A DNA stretch of 64,000 nucleotides from Paenibacillus shirakamiensis (GTDB taxonomy: Bacteria; Bacillota; Bacilli; Paenibacillales; Paenibacillaceae), in NCBI RefSeq assembly GCF_017874255.1, contig NZ_JAGGLD010000002.1:434001-498000 (forward strand). The letters run 5' to 3'. Shown in pieces: positions 52,669 to 62,556 of the stretch (the first letter of the stretch is position 1; each line of letters opens with the position of its first letter). Both the position numbers and the translations under genes were made by a program. A model generated the notes under the pieces. That model searched no databases, was not told the origin of the DNA, and saw only the letters and a list, made by a program, of their open reading frames with translations.

Positions 52669-53688
52669 TCAAGCATTGCTTATAATCAATTCTTTCTCGA
52701 TATGCGTTGCTGTAATGTCTAATTTGGGCTCTTGTACATGTACTTCTCCACCAAGTAAGCTTTTCAGAGCTAAATAGGGGAAGTTCACACCACTTAAGCA
52801 GGACATATACAGTCCGCCAGAAGCCCTTGGATTGATCTCTAATAATTTGGGGACGTTATGCTGATAAATAAATTGAACGTTGAAATTGTATTGAAGTGAA
52901 AGCACCTTCTGTATCGCCCGGCTTAGTTCAATCAATTCCGCGTTCGCTTCAAGCTTACGTATCCGTCCCTCTACTTTTTTACGCGGTACTGCAGCAAGTA
53001 GTTCATTCTCTCGCCCTAGGCAATCCACACTGTACTCGTGACCTTCAAGTAATTCCATCACCATTAAGGCATCAAAATGATCAACGCTAGACAATAGTTC
53101 AATAAGATCCTCAAGGAGAAGCGTATTGGTTACAGGCTCATATATACTCCAAATATCCGCGGGAGTCTCTTCGATAATACGGAAACCCCCACCTCCCTCA
53201 CCCTTAACCGGTTTAATACAGATACGGTGTCCCTTTTCCTTCAGTGTCCGGTAGGCCTGTTGAAATTCATTCACTGTAGTTGCGATGAAATAATCTGGTA
53301 AGGTGAGCCCTTCAACTGAGCTCAGAGCCTGGAACAACCGGCCTTTATCCCCTACGACTTCCAGAAGTGTAGGATCTCCGCCTATCAACACTTGGGTACC
53401 TATCTGCTGAAACGCTGAGCCGTGATAAGAAATTTCGGTCAGTCCAAAATGAGGGATAAACACGTCGATCTGATGCTTTTTACAGAAATCTAAGCAATAG
53501 GCTATATATTCGTCCATAGGTAAAATGGGTTCGATCTCTGAATAGTCGGCAACTTGGAGCATCGGTGAGTGTTGTCTAGGGTGAGTTGCGTATATGATAA
53601 ATTTCTCACGGTCCTCATTATTTCGAATCATCTCAATATAATGGCTTGCAGCCGAGAATGTACGATTAAACCAAATTCGTGTGGACAT
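52669..53688 (-). CDS. ATP-grasp ligase of the Ter-associated metabolite pathway
   Basis: The 339-residue protein has the ATP-grasp arrangement: an N-terminal Rossmann-like part, a glycine loop KPVKGEGGGGFRII, a lysine and glutamate hinge (VMELLEGHEYSVD), and the metal-binding LEINPRASGGLYMS. Such enzymes join a carboxylate to an amine or other nucleophile through an acyl phosphate. The ATG at 53688 has GGAAG about 13 bases upstream; a GTG at 53700 is an alternative. It is encoded with two PRTases, a HAD phosphatase and a CitE-like lyase, the known Ter-associated set for a nucleoside-like product. Confidence 0.85.
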   Translation of the reverse strand: MSTRIWFNRTFSAASHYIEMIRNNEDREKFIIYATHPRQHSPMLQVADYSEIEPILPMDEYIAYCLDFCKKHQIDVFIPHFGLTEISYHGSAFQQIGTQVLIGGDPTLLEVVGDKGRLFQALSSVEGLTLPDYFIATTVNEFQQAYRTLKEKGHRICIKPVKGEGGGGFRIIEETPADIWSIYEPVTNTLLLEDLIELLSSVDHFDALMVMELLEGHEYSVDCLGRENELLAAVPRKKVEGRIRKLEANAELIELSRAIQKVLSLQYNFNVQFIYQHNVPKLLEINPRASGGLYMSCLSGVNFPYLALKSLLGGEVHVQEPKLDITATHIEKELIISNA

Positions 53689-53727
53689 AGTTGTATTCAC
53701 TCTTCCGTATGTGGGGTATTGGCGAAA

Positions 53728-54543
53728 CTATCCGTCAACTAAAGAGGCTAGAAGCCTCATCTCTTGCTTAATGCCAAGTAACAATTCCTCTGAAGCTCTA
53801 ATTCCCGCACTAGTAGTGAACTTGTAGATGTTCGATGCTGCATATACATTAAATAATTCTCCATGTCCCGGGGCAATAGCATAGTCAGCGACAGCTAATA
53901 GACTTTCATCTAAAAGAGAATCGCCCGCTGCTGCGACATAGGAAGTCCCTAGGCGATCCATAATGTAACGAAGCGCATCCCCTTTATTAATTCTGGATGG
54001 AATTAAGTACATCTTTCGGCCTTGTACCGAGATCGACCATCCAAGTAGGGACAATTGATCTCTCAGACTATCTAGAACTTCCTCAGGCATTATATTTCGA
54101 TCGATAATGATGGTATAGAACATCCCATCGCAAAGTCTTCCTCTTAAGGCCCAATCAGGAGTGGATAAGGTATCGAATAACTCCTTAATCTCTTGATGTT
54201 CTGCCGATGTTAGCATCGCTGTCTGCACCAGAGATGCCCACTCTTGATCAGGAGTGCCATCTATTAAAATATTCCCTCCGTTACTCGTAATCGCATATTT
54301 AGGCGAGAATGTATCCTTAATGCCAAAGATTCTCTGGTATTGTTCAATAGTTCGAGTCGTAACAGGAATAAACGTTGCGATATCGGAGATCTCTTTAAGT
54401 AACGTAAGAGATTGCACCGTCATAAAAGATAGAACTTCGTTGTTATATAACTCTACAGGCATAAGTTCATCTTCGGGAATGCCCTCACCCATGGAATTTC
54501 TAGAATAGATGAGCGTACGATCGAGATCACTTGCAAATATCAA
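53728..54543 (-). CDS. HAD-superfamily phosphatase
   Basis: The 271-residue protein starts at TTG 54543, one base after the stop of the upstream gene, with GGAAGGTGG eight bases upstream. That start gives FASDLDRTL with nucleophile and acid Asp6/Asp8. Further HAD motifs are PVTTRT and AAGDSLLDESLL. The cap segment and length fit Cof-like or sucrose-phosphatase-like HADs. Likely dephosphorylates a pathway intermediate of the Ter-associated metabolite. Substrate inferred from operon only. Confidence 0.85.
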   Translation of the reverse strand: MIFASDLDRTLIYSRNSMGEGIPEDELMPVELYNNEVLSFMTVQSLTLLKEISDIATFIPVTTRTIEQYQRIFGIKDTFSPKYAITSNGGNILIDGTPDQEWASLVQTAMLTSAEHQEIKELFDTLSTPDWALRGRLCDGMFYTIIIDRNIMPEEVLDSLRDQLSLLGWSISVQGRKMYLIPSRINKGDALRYIMDRLGTSYVAAAGDSLLDESLLAVADYAIAPGHGELFNVYAASNIYKFTTSAGIRASEELLLGIKQEMRLLASLVDG

Positions 54544-54544
54544 C

Positions 54545-55681
54545 TTATTCACCACCTTCCATGGGCTTAATGATGCCACAACATGAATAGGTCAATTCAG
54601 GATAGACTTCTACAGGGACTTGACGATCCTGTGCCAATAAAAGAATATGCTGCAAATTCGGATTATCCATATGATCCACAAGTATTTTCCAAGGAATTCT
54701 TCGTAAAAGAACTCGGGTTGTCTCTCCTACGCCTGGTTTTATGAGATTCACATCCCTTATACCATAGTCCGCTTGAATTCTCTGAATGTCTTGCATTCCT
54801 TGCCAAGTTGCTACATCGGGTTGAGTGTGCAGCCATATATCCGATTGGGCTTTTGCCTCCGCAGATACGGTATGAAAATAAGCTGAAATTTTATCAACAA
54901 ATAAATTAGAAAGATCCTCAGATTCCCATTCTTTATAGTACTTCGCTCCATGAAAATCGCTTGCTCCAATGAGGTCATCTCGGAGAACGGTTCTGCTCAT
55001 TAATCCAGATACCGTGGAGTTTAGACAAGCACTTGGAATCAAGAAATCTTCTTGAGTTCCAAACGTTTCTGAACATTTGCCTGGATCGGCTAATACAGCA
55101 AGATCATCGTTAAGAAAAATCCCTTGAAGCGCCAGCTTGTCCTTAGCCGCTATTAAGACTTTTCGAATTGCTCCTTTTCCCGTCCAACCATCTACAAACT
55201 GGATCTCCATTCCGGGATGTTGTTGTAACATATAATGAATTGCATTCTCGTCAATTCCTTTTCCGCGAATGATGGATATGCTGTAATGTGGCACATCTAA
55301 TCCGTACGTCTCCTTGAGATATCTTTTTATTAATACCCCAATGGGTGTACCGGCACGGGCTAAAGAAGCAAGGATGATGTTCGTTCCTCGCTTCCTTAGG
55401 ATGAGTTCAGATACGATTGCACAAGCCTTCGCAACTTTCTCTGCTGTATGATCCAATGTGTCATGAAATAGCTTAATATACTCTGGCGTAGGTTGATATT
55501 CAACGGGTAACATCTCGGAGTAATGGGTCCCCGATTGAATGGCCTCTTCGCGATCTTCTGTACTTTTTTCAAGAGATACGTTACTTAAATCCTTCAATAG
55601 AAAGATGACATCCTCCGCTTTATAACTTCCTACTTGCGCAGGAGCTGCGAGAGTCTTGCTTGTTGGAATACTCATGGACAT
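54545..55681 (-). CDS. StiP-type phosphoribosyltransferase
   Basis: The 378-residue protein has the PRTase/StiP family look: LASLARAGTPIGVLIKRYL near 105-125 and FVDGWTGKGAIRKVLI near 165, where a PRPP-binding acidic pair is normally found. The family is also annotated as a cysteine protease (StiP), which I cannot support from motifs. It starts at ATG 55681 with GGGGGG upstream and is 15 bases after the TRSP-type PRTase gene. It should make an N-glycosidic bond in the metabolite pathway. Confidence 0.8.
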   Translation of the reverse strand: MSMSIPTSKTLAAPAQVGSYKAEDVIFLLKDLSNVSLEKSTEDREEAIQSGTHYSEMLPVEYQPTPEYIKLFHDTLDHTAEKVAKACAIVSELILRKRGTNIILASLARAGTPIGVLIKRYLKETYGLDVPHYSISIIRGKGIDENAIHYMLQQHPGMEIQFVDGWTGKGAIRKVLIAAKDKLALQGIFLNDDLAVLADPGKCSETFGTQEDFLIPSACLNSTVSGLMSRTVLRDDLIGASDFHGAKYYKEWESEDLSNLFVDKISAYFHTVSAEAKAQSDIWLHTQPDVATWQGMQDIQRIQADYGIRDVNLIKPGVGETTRVLLRRIPWKILVDHMDNPNLQHILLLAQDRQVPVEVYPELTYSCCGIIKPMEGGE

Positions 55682-55696
55682 GTTCCCCCCTAAATA

Positions 55697-57091
55697 TTAA
55701 GTAGCTAAATCCACAATGTGGATTCTATTAACCTTAGTAGATTCCAGCGCTTGCAGTAGAGGTGTGAGGCGCAATCTATCCTTCTCTCTCTCCATGAATA
55801 CGAAGATTTCATCGTATAGATCCCCAGTAATGTTGTAAAAAAAATTAGGTATACTACCGTCTTCTGGACAATCAAATGGGTATACATGATGAATAGCATA
55901 CGTATCCTCAGGACTTGGGTGAATGGGACTGCGTGTAGTAGATTGATACGAAATTCCTTGACCCATCTGCGCCGCAATCCGCATAGGAATATACATGAAT
56001 TCCCCTGTTCCCAGACAAAGGGTGCGGCTACCCATTCTTTTTTGTTCAAGATATGAAGCACATGCATCGACTTGTTGATCTAACCCGGATATGTCAGCCC
56101 CCGTCATCCCAAATCGACCTGTAGATTTGAGATAGGGTAATGTATTCACCTGATCGGCAGAGTGAAGTGACGAATAACGATAATGTTCAAAGAAGTGTCC
56201 AACTGGGTGGTTGTAAATTTGAGCTTTAGATTCCTTTAAAGTTCCCTCATTAGCCGGGGCCCCTGCCTCTATGGGACTCCCACTTACAGAAATAGAACCT
56301 TGGATTAATGAAAGCGTAGAAATGGTAATGCCCAATTGCTGTTCGACTTCATGAAACCGAAGGATGTCTTGATCGGAACGCCAATCCAGCAAGCTAGCAA
56401 TAACATACTGATTTCTTGGATATTTTTGATGAAGGTCTTGAATAATGTTCAGTGCTGTTCTCCCTGTTGTTATCTCATCGTCAATAAGGACAACCGGTTC
56501 ATCTCCTGTAAAGAAGTCCGATTGGGCATAACATCGATGGGCAGTAGCATGAGAATGTTCTTCTTCAAATTGAAGAACGGGTTCCACTTCAGCTATACAA
56601 TCTCGGGTTGTATGCACATACTTCGTAGGGCCCGAAAATATATCGAACATACTATGTCCCAGAGCGGTCGCTGTTTCCGCAAAGCCGATAAATAAGGTAG
56701 GCTCTTTTACAGCTAAAGGGCGGCTTTTTAAATTTCGGTAGATCTCTTCAGCCTTATCCTCTTGATAGAAACCTTCAATAATGTCTTCGATACGATGCTC
56801 TGATCGGCCCCCACATTGCTGTTGATATAGAATTCCCAAGGCTGCGCCACTTAGTAAAGATACATGCGGATTTACAGGCAAATGCTTTCCGAGTACTTTA
56901 CTCACAAACAAAAAACTTCTTTTTTTATTGATCCGTGCCGCCATTTCGAAGAGCAAATCTAGCGGTAACTGAAATGGATTCCTAGTTACTTCAATAGTCA
57001 CTTCGAGATCTTCGAGAATATTATACAAATGCTTCTCTTTGGGCAAATTCATCTTGTCCGATGAGAAGGGAAGTGAAGTTTTTATGTTCAT
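55697..57091 (-). CDS. Phosphoribosyltransferase with TRSP domain
   Basis: The protein is about 464 residues long. The PRPP-binding motif VVLIDDEITTGRTALN lies near 205-225, and the family block KRSFLFVSKVLGKHLPV near the N-terminus. The C-terminal part (LCLGTGEFMYIPMRIAAQMG, then YQSTTRSPIHP) matches the TRSP domain that goes with PRTase_2. It overlaps the upstream CitE-like gene. The start may be 57103, 57091 or 57052; I chose 57091 because GGGGTG precedes it. It probably joins ribose phosphate to a base-like ring. Confidence 0.85.
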   Translation of the reverse strand: MNIKTSLPFSSDKMNLPKEKHLYNILEDLEVTIEVTRNPFQLPLDLLFEMAARINKKRSFLFVSKVLGKHLPVNPHVSLLSGAALGILYQQQCGGRSEHRIEDIIEGFYQEDKAEEIYRNLKSRPLAVKEPTLFIGFAETATALGHSMFDIFSGPTKYVHTTRDCIAEVEPVLQFEEEHSHATAHRCYAQSDFFTGDEPVVLIDDEITTGRTALNIIQDLHQKYPRNQYVIASLLDWRSDQDILRFHEVEQQLGITISTLSLIQGSISVSGSPIEAGAPANEGTLKESKAQIYNHPVGHFFEHYRYSSLHSADQVNTLPYLKSTGRFGMTGADISGLDQQVDACASYLEQKRMGSRTLCLGTGEFMYIPMRIAAQMGQGISYQSTTRSPIHPSPEDTYAIHHVYPFDCPEDGSIPNFFYNITGDLYDEIFVFMEREKDRLRLTPLLQALESTKVNRIHIVDLAT

Positions 57092-58238
57092 TGAGCACCC
57101 CATATATTTTTGAACGTTTCAAGATTCCATCGGCCCAATTCAGGTGTGGCTTGATTTCATTCATTTTATTTTTGTACTGACTTTTAAATACGCCAAGATT
57201 ACCATGATTATGTTCCATAATATTAAGCGCATCGCAATACTCTTCATGCGTAACCGCATACAAAGATTGCACAGGAAGAATGTGACTAGGATGAATAATA
57301 GTCTTTCCAATGATCCCGTTTTCTTTGTCTAACATAACCTCTCGAAGAAGACCGTCTACATAAATATTAATATAATCCATTCGCAGTTTACGCCCATCTG
57401 AACCTGCAGCATCTTCAAAAGGAGTCTGTCTCAATTGAGGTTTGAGCACTCGGTCACTTTTGAAATACTCCCATACGGGACCAGAGATGACAAAATGATC
57501 TTGGAATCGTCCAAACATATTCACGATATCCGCAATGCAGTCACGAATCACGCTGATATCATAAATGGTCATATCGGGGCTACGACGAAGCCCAAACAAA
57601 CTCGAAAAATCAGTTGCACCAATCCGCACATTGAGAACAAAGTCCTTATACTCATGAAGTAAAGATTTAATATTAAGAAGTGTATCTGTTCTAGACTCCA
57701 GATAAATTACGTCAGCGGTTTCAAGAATAGGCATCCCATATAAAGTTGGAAAAGATGAGGGCTTTTTCATGTTATAGCTACTGATTATTTCGAAATATTG
57801 CTTACCATTCTCCATACTGAATTTGGGGAGTGTAAACCCGGTAATGACGGCTATACTCTCCCCCAGTGTATCGATTAATCGCTGCAATTGCTCCCCGTTA
57901 CGTACACGAATAAAAATTAGCGGGAGATGACTACTGTCTATACTGCCCGTTGTTATTAATGAATGTACCTTCCAGATTTGTTGACATAATGATTCTTCAG
58001 CCAATGGAACTTGATTCTCCCCAATAGCATCTTCTAAGTCGATTACTTTCGTAACTAGCCCTTTAATTTTCCTATTTAAGATCTCATCGGAGATGCCTTC
58101 TCTAGTAGCGGGCATATAAAGCGCAGCTCCTACAGCATAGGCAAGAATATCTTTTGGAGAATAATTGGAGAACGACGTAGGGGCAGAATAAAAAAGACTA
58201 TTTTCTTCTTCGCTCGATAAGTAATCGAAGTAACGCAT
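57021..58238 (-). CDS. HpcH/HpaI (CitE-like) C-C bond lyase/aldolase
   Basis: The 405-residue protein belongs to the CitE/aldolase TIM-barrel family in its Ter-associated form: KVIDLEDAIGEN near 65-76 supplies the metal and acid residues, and the LNVRIGATDFSSLFGLRR and FVISGPVWEYFK strands follow, with TIIHPSHILPVQ near the end. It cleaves or forms a carbon-carbon bond next to a carboxylate or CoA ester. GGAGGT lies upstream of the ATG. It is the first gene of the metabolite operon; a terminator lies upstream, so its promoter is at 58239-58310. Confidence 0.85.
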   Translation of the reverse strand: MRYFDYLSSEEENSLFYSAPTSFSNYSPKDILAYAVGAALYMPATREGISDEILNRKIKGLVTKVIDLEDAIGENQVPLAEESLCQQIWKVHSLITTGSIDSSHLPLIFIRVRNGEQLQRLIDTLGESIAVITGFTLPKFSMENGKQYFEIISSYNMKKPSSFPTLYGMPILETADVIYLESRTDTLLNIKSLLHEYKDFVLNVRIGATDFSSLFGLRRSPDMTIYDISVIRDCIADIVNMFGRFQDHFVISGPVWEYFKSDRVLKPQLRQTPFEDAAGSDGRKLRMDYINIYVDGLLREVMLDKENGIIGKTIIHPSHILPVQSLYAVTHEEYCDALNIMEHNHGNLGVFKSQYKNKMNEIKPHLNWADGILKRSKIYGVLNEHKNFTSLLIGQDEFAQREAFV

Positions 58239-58310
58239 TGTTGTACCTCCACGATCATAGTATCCACACTATTATTCATAACAAGAACTCATTCGATATT
58301 GTATAAGGAA

Positions 58311-58340
58311 TAAAAAAATCCCACGGTCTGAATGCGGGAT
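58311..58340 (-). terminator. Terminator after the terC-type gene
   Basis: On the minus strand ATCCCGC and GTGGGAT pair (one mismatch) and are followed by seven T residues. Confidence 0.8.
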
Positions 58341-58367
58341 ATTTAGGAAATATGAAGTTACAACTTT

Positions 58368-59162
58368 TTATGCGGATTTCGAAGATTGTTCCGACTTTCT
58401 ACGCACTACACTAACGATCATCGTTCCTACAAATACAGCGATCAATAAGCCAAAGAATAAGAAATGCGACATTTCATACCCAGCTACACCAGCAAGCATT
58501 TTCGCTCCAATAATAATAATAAGTATAAATGCTGCTTTCTCAAGTTCTGGGAAACGTTCAATAAGTCTTAAGAAGACCTGAGCTACTCCGCGCATCATAA
58601 GCACACCCAAAATACCGCCTAAGAACAACACCCATACTTTATCACTGATACCAAAAGCGGCAATTACACTATCGATACTAAATGCAATATCCATTAATTC
58701 AACAGTTAAGACGGTACGCCAGAAGCCGGCGCCTTTATTCTCCACCCCATCCTCCTCATCCGCTTTTTTAGCGATAAAAGGAAGAACAGGAATATTGCCA
58801 AGGCGAGCCCACCGGACTTCCAGATCAAACAGATTACTACAAGCAATCCATAATAGATAAAGACCTCCAGCAATTTTCACCCATGTAATCTTAACTAAGA
58901 AGGTACCGATGCTGATTGCAATAAAGCGGAAGATATAGGCACCGATGATTCCATAGAATAGAGCTTTCTTTTGTTGATCCTTAGGTAAATGTTTGACAAG
59001 TACCGCAAGAACAAGCGCATTATCTGCGGACAGAAGTCCTTCTAGTAGAATTAGCGATGCTATAATGCCCCAACTTAATGGGTCAGAGAGGATCGCTGCG
59101 GTGTGTTCCCAATTGAAAAATTCAAGAAAGTTATTAAAAAAACTAGATATAAACTCAGACAT
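58368..59162 (-). CDS. TerC-family membrane protein
   Basis: The 264-residue protein has seven to eight hydrophobic helices and the family acidic residues in LEGLLSADNALVLAVLVKHL and in ELMDIAFSIDSVIAAFGI. TerC/YceF/Alx proteins are tied to tellurite resistance and metal, chiefly Mn2+, handling and loading of exported enzymes. GGGGGAAAG precedes the ATG. It is the last gene of the terD operon, 28 bases after the TerD fusion. Confidence 0.92.
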   Translation of the reverse strand: MSEFISSFFNNFLEFFNWEHTAAILSDPLSWGIIASLILLEGLLSADNALVLAVLVKHLPKDQQKKALFYGIIGAYIFRFIAISIGTFLVKITWVKIAGGLYLLWIACSNLFDLEVRWARLGNIPVLPFIAKKADEEDGVENKGAGFWRTVLTVELMDIAFSIDSVIAAFGISDKVWVLFLGGILGVLMMRGVAQVFLRLIERFPELEKAAFILIIIIGAKMLAGVAGYEMSHFLFFGLLIAVFVGTMIVSVVRRKSEQSSKSA

Positions 59163-59190
59163 AATATTGCTTTCCCCCTAAATTGACCTA

Positions 59191-60396
59191 CTATTTACTA
59201 CCGGCCGTCCACCTCATATTCCAATTGTAAGCGGCATCCATTTCCTTATGACCTTGGTGATATTCTACTAATCTTTCAATACTGAATGTCTGATTGTTCA
59301 CATTTCTAATCATAGCTATAGCACACATGCGCTTATGATTGTTATGTTCTGTAAGGCGTACCTCAATATCTGGGCCTCCGGCTTGCTTAATCGTAACAAG
59401 GCCATCCGCTTCAGACCAGTTGGTAATTCCTTCGTAAATAAAAGCATAAATAACAATCCGTTCGATTTCGGACAGATATTTGCCATTAATTCTAAGATTC
59501 TCCCCTGTGGTAACAGATCCTGTACGATCATCTCCATCCAGAGATATATAAGGATAGCGGTTCAGGTCTCCGAACGAGTTACCTAAAGCTTGAATCGCCC
59601 CTTTTCCTCCATCCTTCATCTCAAATAAACAAGCTAGGTCGAGATCGACACCCTTTGAACGGAAAAAGGATGGAGATTTCTGATTCCAATTGAGATTAAC
59701 GAGGATTTCGCCCATGGGACCTGCATTCTTCTGTAAATTGATAACGTCCCCTCTTTTTTTCAACTCGATCTTCTGAAGATTAATAGGAGGAATGGAGGGT
59801 GGAGTAGGTGGCGCAACAGATTCTGACTTAACTTCAATACCAAAACTACTACATAGAGCTTCTAAACCCCCGGAATAACCTGAACCAATAGCATTGAACT
59901 TCCATTCCCCGTTGTATCTATATAATTCGCCTACGACAATGGCAGTTTCTACGGAGAAGTCTTTTCCAATGTTATAGTGAATTAGTTCTTTTCCGCTTAA
60001 AGAATCTATGATCCGTATGTAACTATCATCAATATGAGAAAAATTTTGTCCTCTCTTTTCGCCCTCATAGATGGTTAAAGCAAAGGATATCCGCTCATAT
60101 GAAGATGGAACATGCTGGAGGTTTATAGAGAGCTGTGCCTGATCTACTAATCCTGAATAATTCTGCTTGCCCGATTCGATCACTGTAATAGACCCGCCGG
60201 GTCCTTGAGGATTTCCGTAAAAGATTAAATCTTCATCTTTGGTTACTTTGGATGTTGCAGATAATAGAAAGGCAGAAAAATCAACTTCAATAGAACTATT
60301 CGGCGTCTTCCACCCCATACCAACAATAAGGTTGTTCAAACCTGGATTGGTTTTGGTAAGATCGGCTTTTTGGCCTTTTGTTAAGGAAGTCATCAT
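59191..60396 (-). CDS. Two-domain TerD-type protein
   Basis: The 401-residue protein carries two TerD domains joined by a Pro-rich linker near 210 (SVAPPTPPSIPPINLQK). The C-terminal domain retains the calcium-site pattern: DLDLACLFE and DGDDRTGSV. The N-terminal domain has the fold signature ([17 protein letters not shown]) but shows VDFSAFLL in place of DLDASAF and has lost GDNRTG, so it probably no longer binds Ca2+ there. AAAGGTTG lies upstream. TerD proteins sense stress at the membrane in a Ca2+-dependent way. Confidence 0.88.
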   Translation of the reverse strand: MMTSLTKGQKADLTKTNPGLNNLIVGMGWKTPNSSIEVDFSAFLLSATSKVTKDEDLIFYGNPQGPGGSITVIESGKQNYSGLVDQAQLSINLQHVPSSYERISFALTIYEGEKRGQNFSHIDDSYIRIIDSLSGKELIHYNIGKDFSVETAIVVGELYRYNGEWKFNAIGSGYSGGLEALCSSFGIEVKSESVAPPTPPSIPPINLQKIELKKRGDVINLQKNAGPMGEILVNLNWNQKSPSFFRSKGVDLDLACLFEMKDGGKGAIQALGNSFGDLNRYPYISLDGDDRTGSVTTGENLRINGKYLSEIERIVIYAFIYEGITNWSEADGLVTIKQAGGPDIEVRLTEHNNHKRMCAIAMIRNVNNQTFSIERLVEYHQGHKEMDAAYNWNMRWTAGSK

Positions 60397-60461
60397 GCGA
60401 AATCAACCTTTCAACTCGTGATATAGCGGATGCCAAGACTTGGCATCCGTTCAACCTTCAA

Positions 60462-61043
60462 TTATTGAGCATCTAGTCCATAATTTTTGCAAAGTGCTGC
60501 TAAACCACCACTAAAGCCAGAACCAATCGCTTGGAATTTCCAATCGGTCCCTTGACGATACAGCTCACAAATAACTACAGCTGTCTCCAAAGAGAAATCT
60601 TCCCCTAAATCATAACGAAGGACTTCTCTGTCTGAGACGGCATCAACGAGGCGCACAAAAGCATTAGATACATGTCCGAAGTTCTGATTCCGTTGTTGTG
60701 CTTCATGAATGGTGACCGTAATACCAATCCGATCAATATGTGCAGGCACTTTTGAGAAATCGAGGATGATTTGTTCATCGTCGCCATCCCCTTCACCTGT
60801 ACGATTATCGCCCGTATGCACAACTGCTCCATTATATAGATTGGCATTGTTATAGAAAAGAAAATCTTCTATACCTTTTGCTTTACCATTTGCATCTAAC
60901 AGAAAAGCGGAAGCGTCTAAGTCGTAGTCCTGACCCGTGTTATATTTATTAATATCCCAGCCCAATCCTATGACTACTTTTGTTAGACCAGGATTTGTTT
61001 TGGTAAGGTCGATGCGTTGGCCCTTAGATAGACTTATTGTCAT
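60462..61043 (-). CDS. TerD-family stress protein (TerD/TerE type)
   Basis: The 193-residue protein has the complete TerD pattern: [18 protein letters not shown], the acidic [12 protein letters not shown] and [15 protein letters not shown], which form the Ca2+ sites, and the family's end [28 protein letters not shown] precedes the ATG. It is one of four TerD-containing proteins in this operon; its closest neighbour in sequence is the 191-residue gene upstream, so recent duplication is likely. Soluble, cytoplasmic, possibly membrane-associated under stress. Confidence 0.93.
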   Translation of the reverse strand: MTISLSKGQRIDLTKTNPGLTKVVIGLGWDINKYNTGQDYDLDASAFLLDANGKAKGIEDFLFYNNANLYNGAVVHTGDNRTGEGDGDDEQIILDFSKVPAHIDRIGITVTIHEAQQRNQNFGHVSNAFVRLVDAVSDREVLRYDLGEDFSLETAVVICELYRQGTDWKFQAIGSGFSGGLAALCKNYGLDAQ

Positions 61044-61108
61044 GTATCTCCACTCCTAATAAATGTATTAAAAGGGCCGCCCAACAAAAGACGGCTCTCT
61101 ACAAAGAT

Positions 61109-61684
61109 TTATGCTAGACCAAAATCTTTTACAAGTCCTTCAAGACCGTTCTGATAACCACTTCCGACTGCACTGAACTTCCATTCCGTACCATGACGAT
61201 ATAATTCACCAACTACAATTGCAGTTTCTACAGAAAAATCTTCGCCTAGATCATAACGAATAATCTCCTCATTCGTATCTTCATTCACTATACGTACATA
61301 GGCATTGGATACTTGTCCGAAATTCTGACTGCGCTCTTGAGCTTCATGGATAGTAATGCAGAACGAGACCTTTTGAACTTCCCCAGGAATTGTGGACAGA
61401 TCAACTTTCAACTGTTCATCATCGCCATCCCCATCACCTGTACGATTGTCACCCGTATGTAGAACGGAGCCATTGGAGTTCTGGCTATTGTTGAAGAAGA
61501 TAAAATCTTTCTCGGATGAAGCTTTGCCTGATTCATTCAAACAGAAAGCAGAAGCATCCAAATCAAAGTCTTTGCCTCCATCATATTTGTTGGTATCCCA
61601 GCCAAGCCCCACAAGAACTTTACTAAGACCTGGATTTGTTTTGGTCAGATCAATTTTTTGACCTTTAGATAGATTGATAGCCAT
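61109..61684 (-). CDS. TerD-family stress protein (TerD/TerE type)
   Basis: The 191-residue protein has the full Ca2+ pattern ([13 protein letters not shown] and [15 protein letters not shown]) and the family C-terminus ([20 protein letters not shown]). GAGGAG lies upstream of the ATG. It is a close paralogue of the downstream 193-residue protein. The two may form mixed assemblies, as in Bacillus YceD/YceE; that is inference. Confidence 0.93.
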   Translation of the reverse strand: MAINLSKGQKIDLTKTNPGLSKVLVGLGWDTNKYDGGKDFDLDASAFCLNESGKASSEKDFIFFNNSQNSNGSVLHTGDNRTGDGDGDDEQLKVDLSTIPGEVQKVSFCITIHEAQERSQNFGQVSNAYVRIVNEDTNEEIIRYDLGEDFSVETAIVVGELYRHGTEWKFSAVGSGYQNGLEGLVKDFGLA

Positions 61685-61714
61685 GATAACATTCTCCTCA
61701 ATAATTGTAGTAGT

Positions 61715-62314
61715 TTATGAGTACCTTTGTGCCAAAATATTAATATGAGCCGCATGAGCTCCTTCACCTATAGCATTAAACTTCCATTCTCCCTGATTAC
61801 GGTAGAGTTCTCCTACGATTAGAGCTGTCATGCCCGCATAACTATCCGTTAGATTGAACCGGCATAATTCTTTATCATCTTGTGAATTCATCACACGAAT
61901 ATATGCAGACTGGATCATACCGAAATCTTGACCCCGTTGTTCACATTGATAGATATTTACGCATGCAAGAATTCTGTGGACATCCGCAGGAATTTTGTTC
62001 AGATCAATCTGAATTTGCTCATCATCGCCTTCGCCTTCCCCGGTAAGGTTATCCCCAGAATGGCGTACAGATCCACAAGGACTCGTTAGGTTATGAAAGC
62101 ACACTAGATTTTGCATACCGGAAAGCTTCCCATTTGCATCAAGGAGAATTGCAGAAGCATCACAATCAATATTGGGCGCAACCTTTTTGGTACCAAAAAA
62201 ACCTTTCTTCTCCGTGGACACGGGATCCCAACCTAGGCCAATAGTCATACTTGTTAAACCGATATTCCCTTTGGTTAAATCAATTTTCTGACCTTTCACC
62301 AATGAAATTGTCAT
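61715..62314 (-). CDS. TerD-family stress protein (divergent)
   Basis: The 199-residue protein is the first gene of the terD operon. It starts at ATG 62314 with GGAGGTG six bases upstream; an in-frame GTG at 62323 is inside the ribosome site. TerD signatures are LTKGNIGLTSMTIGLGWDP and DCDASAILLD plus SGDNLTGEGEGDDEQI, so Ca2+ binding looks intact. A short insert (STEKKGFFGTKKVAP) in the first loop sets it apart from its paralogues and resembles the YceC-type member. Confidence 0.9.
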   Translation of the reverse strand: MTISLVKGQKIDLTKGNIGLTSMTIGLGWDPVSTEKKGFFGTKKVAPNIDCDASAILLDANGKLSGMQNLVCFHNLTSPCGSVRHSGDNLTGEGEGDDEQIQIDLNKIPADVHRILACVNIYQCEQRGQDFGMIQSAYIRVMNSQDDKELCRFNLTDSYAGMTALIVGELYRNQGEWKFNAIGEGAHAAHINILAQRYS

Positions 62315-62352
62315 TTGATACACCTCCTCTCAAGGAAAATCTTACTAATTTC

Positions 62353-62381
62353 AGTATAAACAGTTTCGCTATTAACAGCAA
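62353..62381 (-). promoter_or_regulatory. Candidate promoter of the terD operon
   Basis: On the minus strand TTGCTG (62381-62376), 17 bases, TATACT (62358-62353), 39 bases before the ATG at 62314. Confidence 0.5.
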
Positions 62382-62510
62382 TTTTTGGCGATAATATTTA
62401 CTTATTTAACTAATATTAATCGATTTTGGCTAATAAAATGTTTACTTTTGTCAGATTATATCAAAAAAATCCTTGCGCTCTCGTGGACATATACTTTTAA
62501 TAAATATAAA

Positions 62511-62538
62511 AAGAACCGCTAACACTCTAGCGGTCCTT
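62511..62538 (-). terminator. Terminator of the terF-terB unit
   Basis: AAGGACCGCTA and TAGCGGTTCTT form a stem with one G-T pair and are followed by a T-rich run (TTTATATTT). It is 18 bases after the terB stop. Confidence 0.75.
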
Positions 62539-62556
62539 AAGACTTACTTCATTTTG

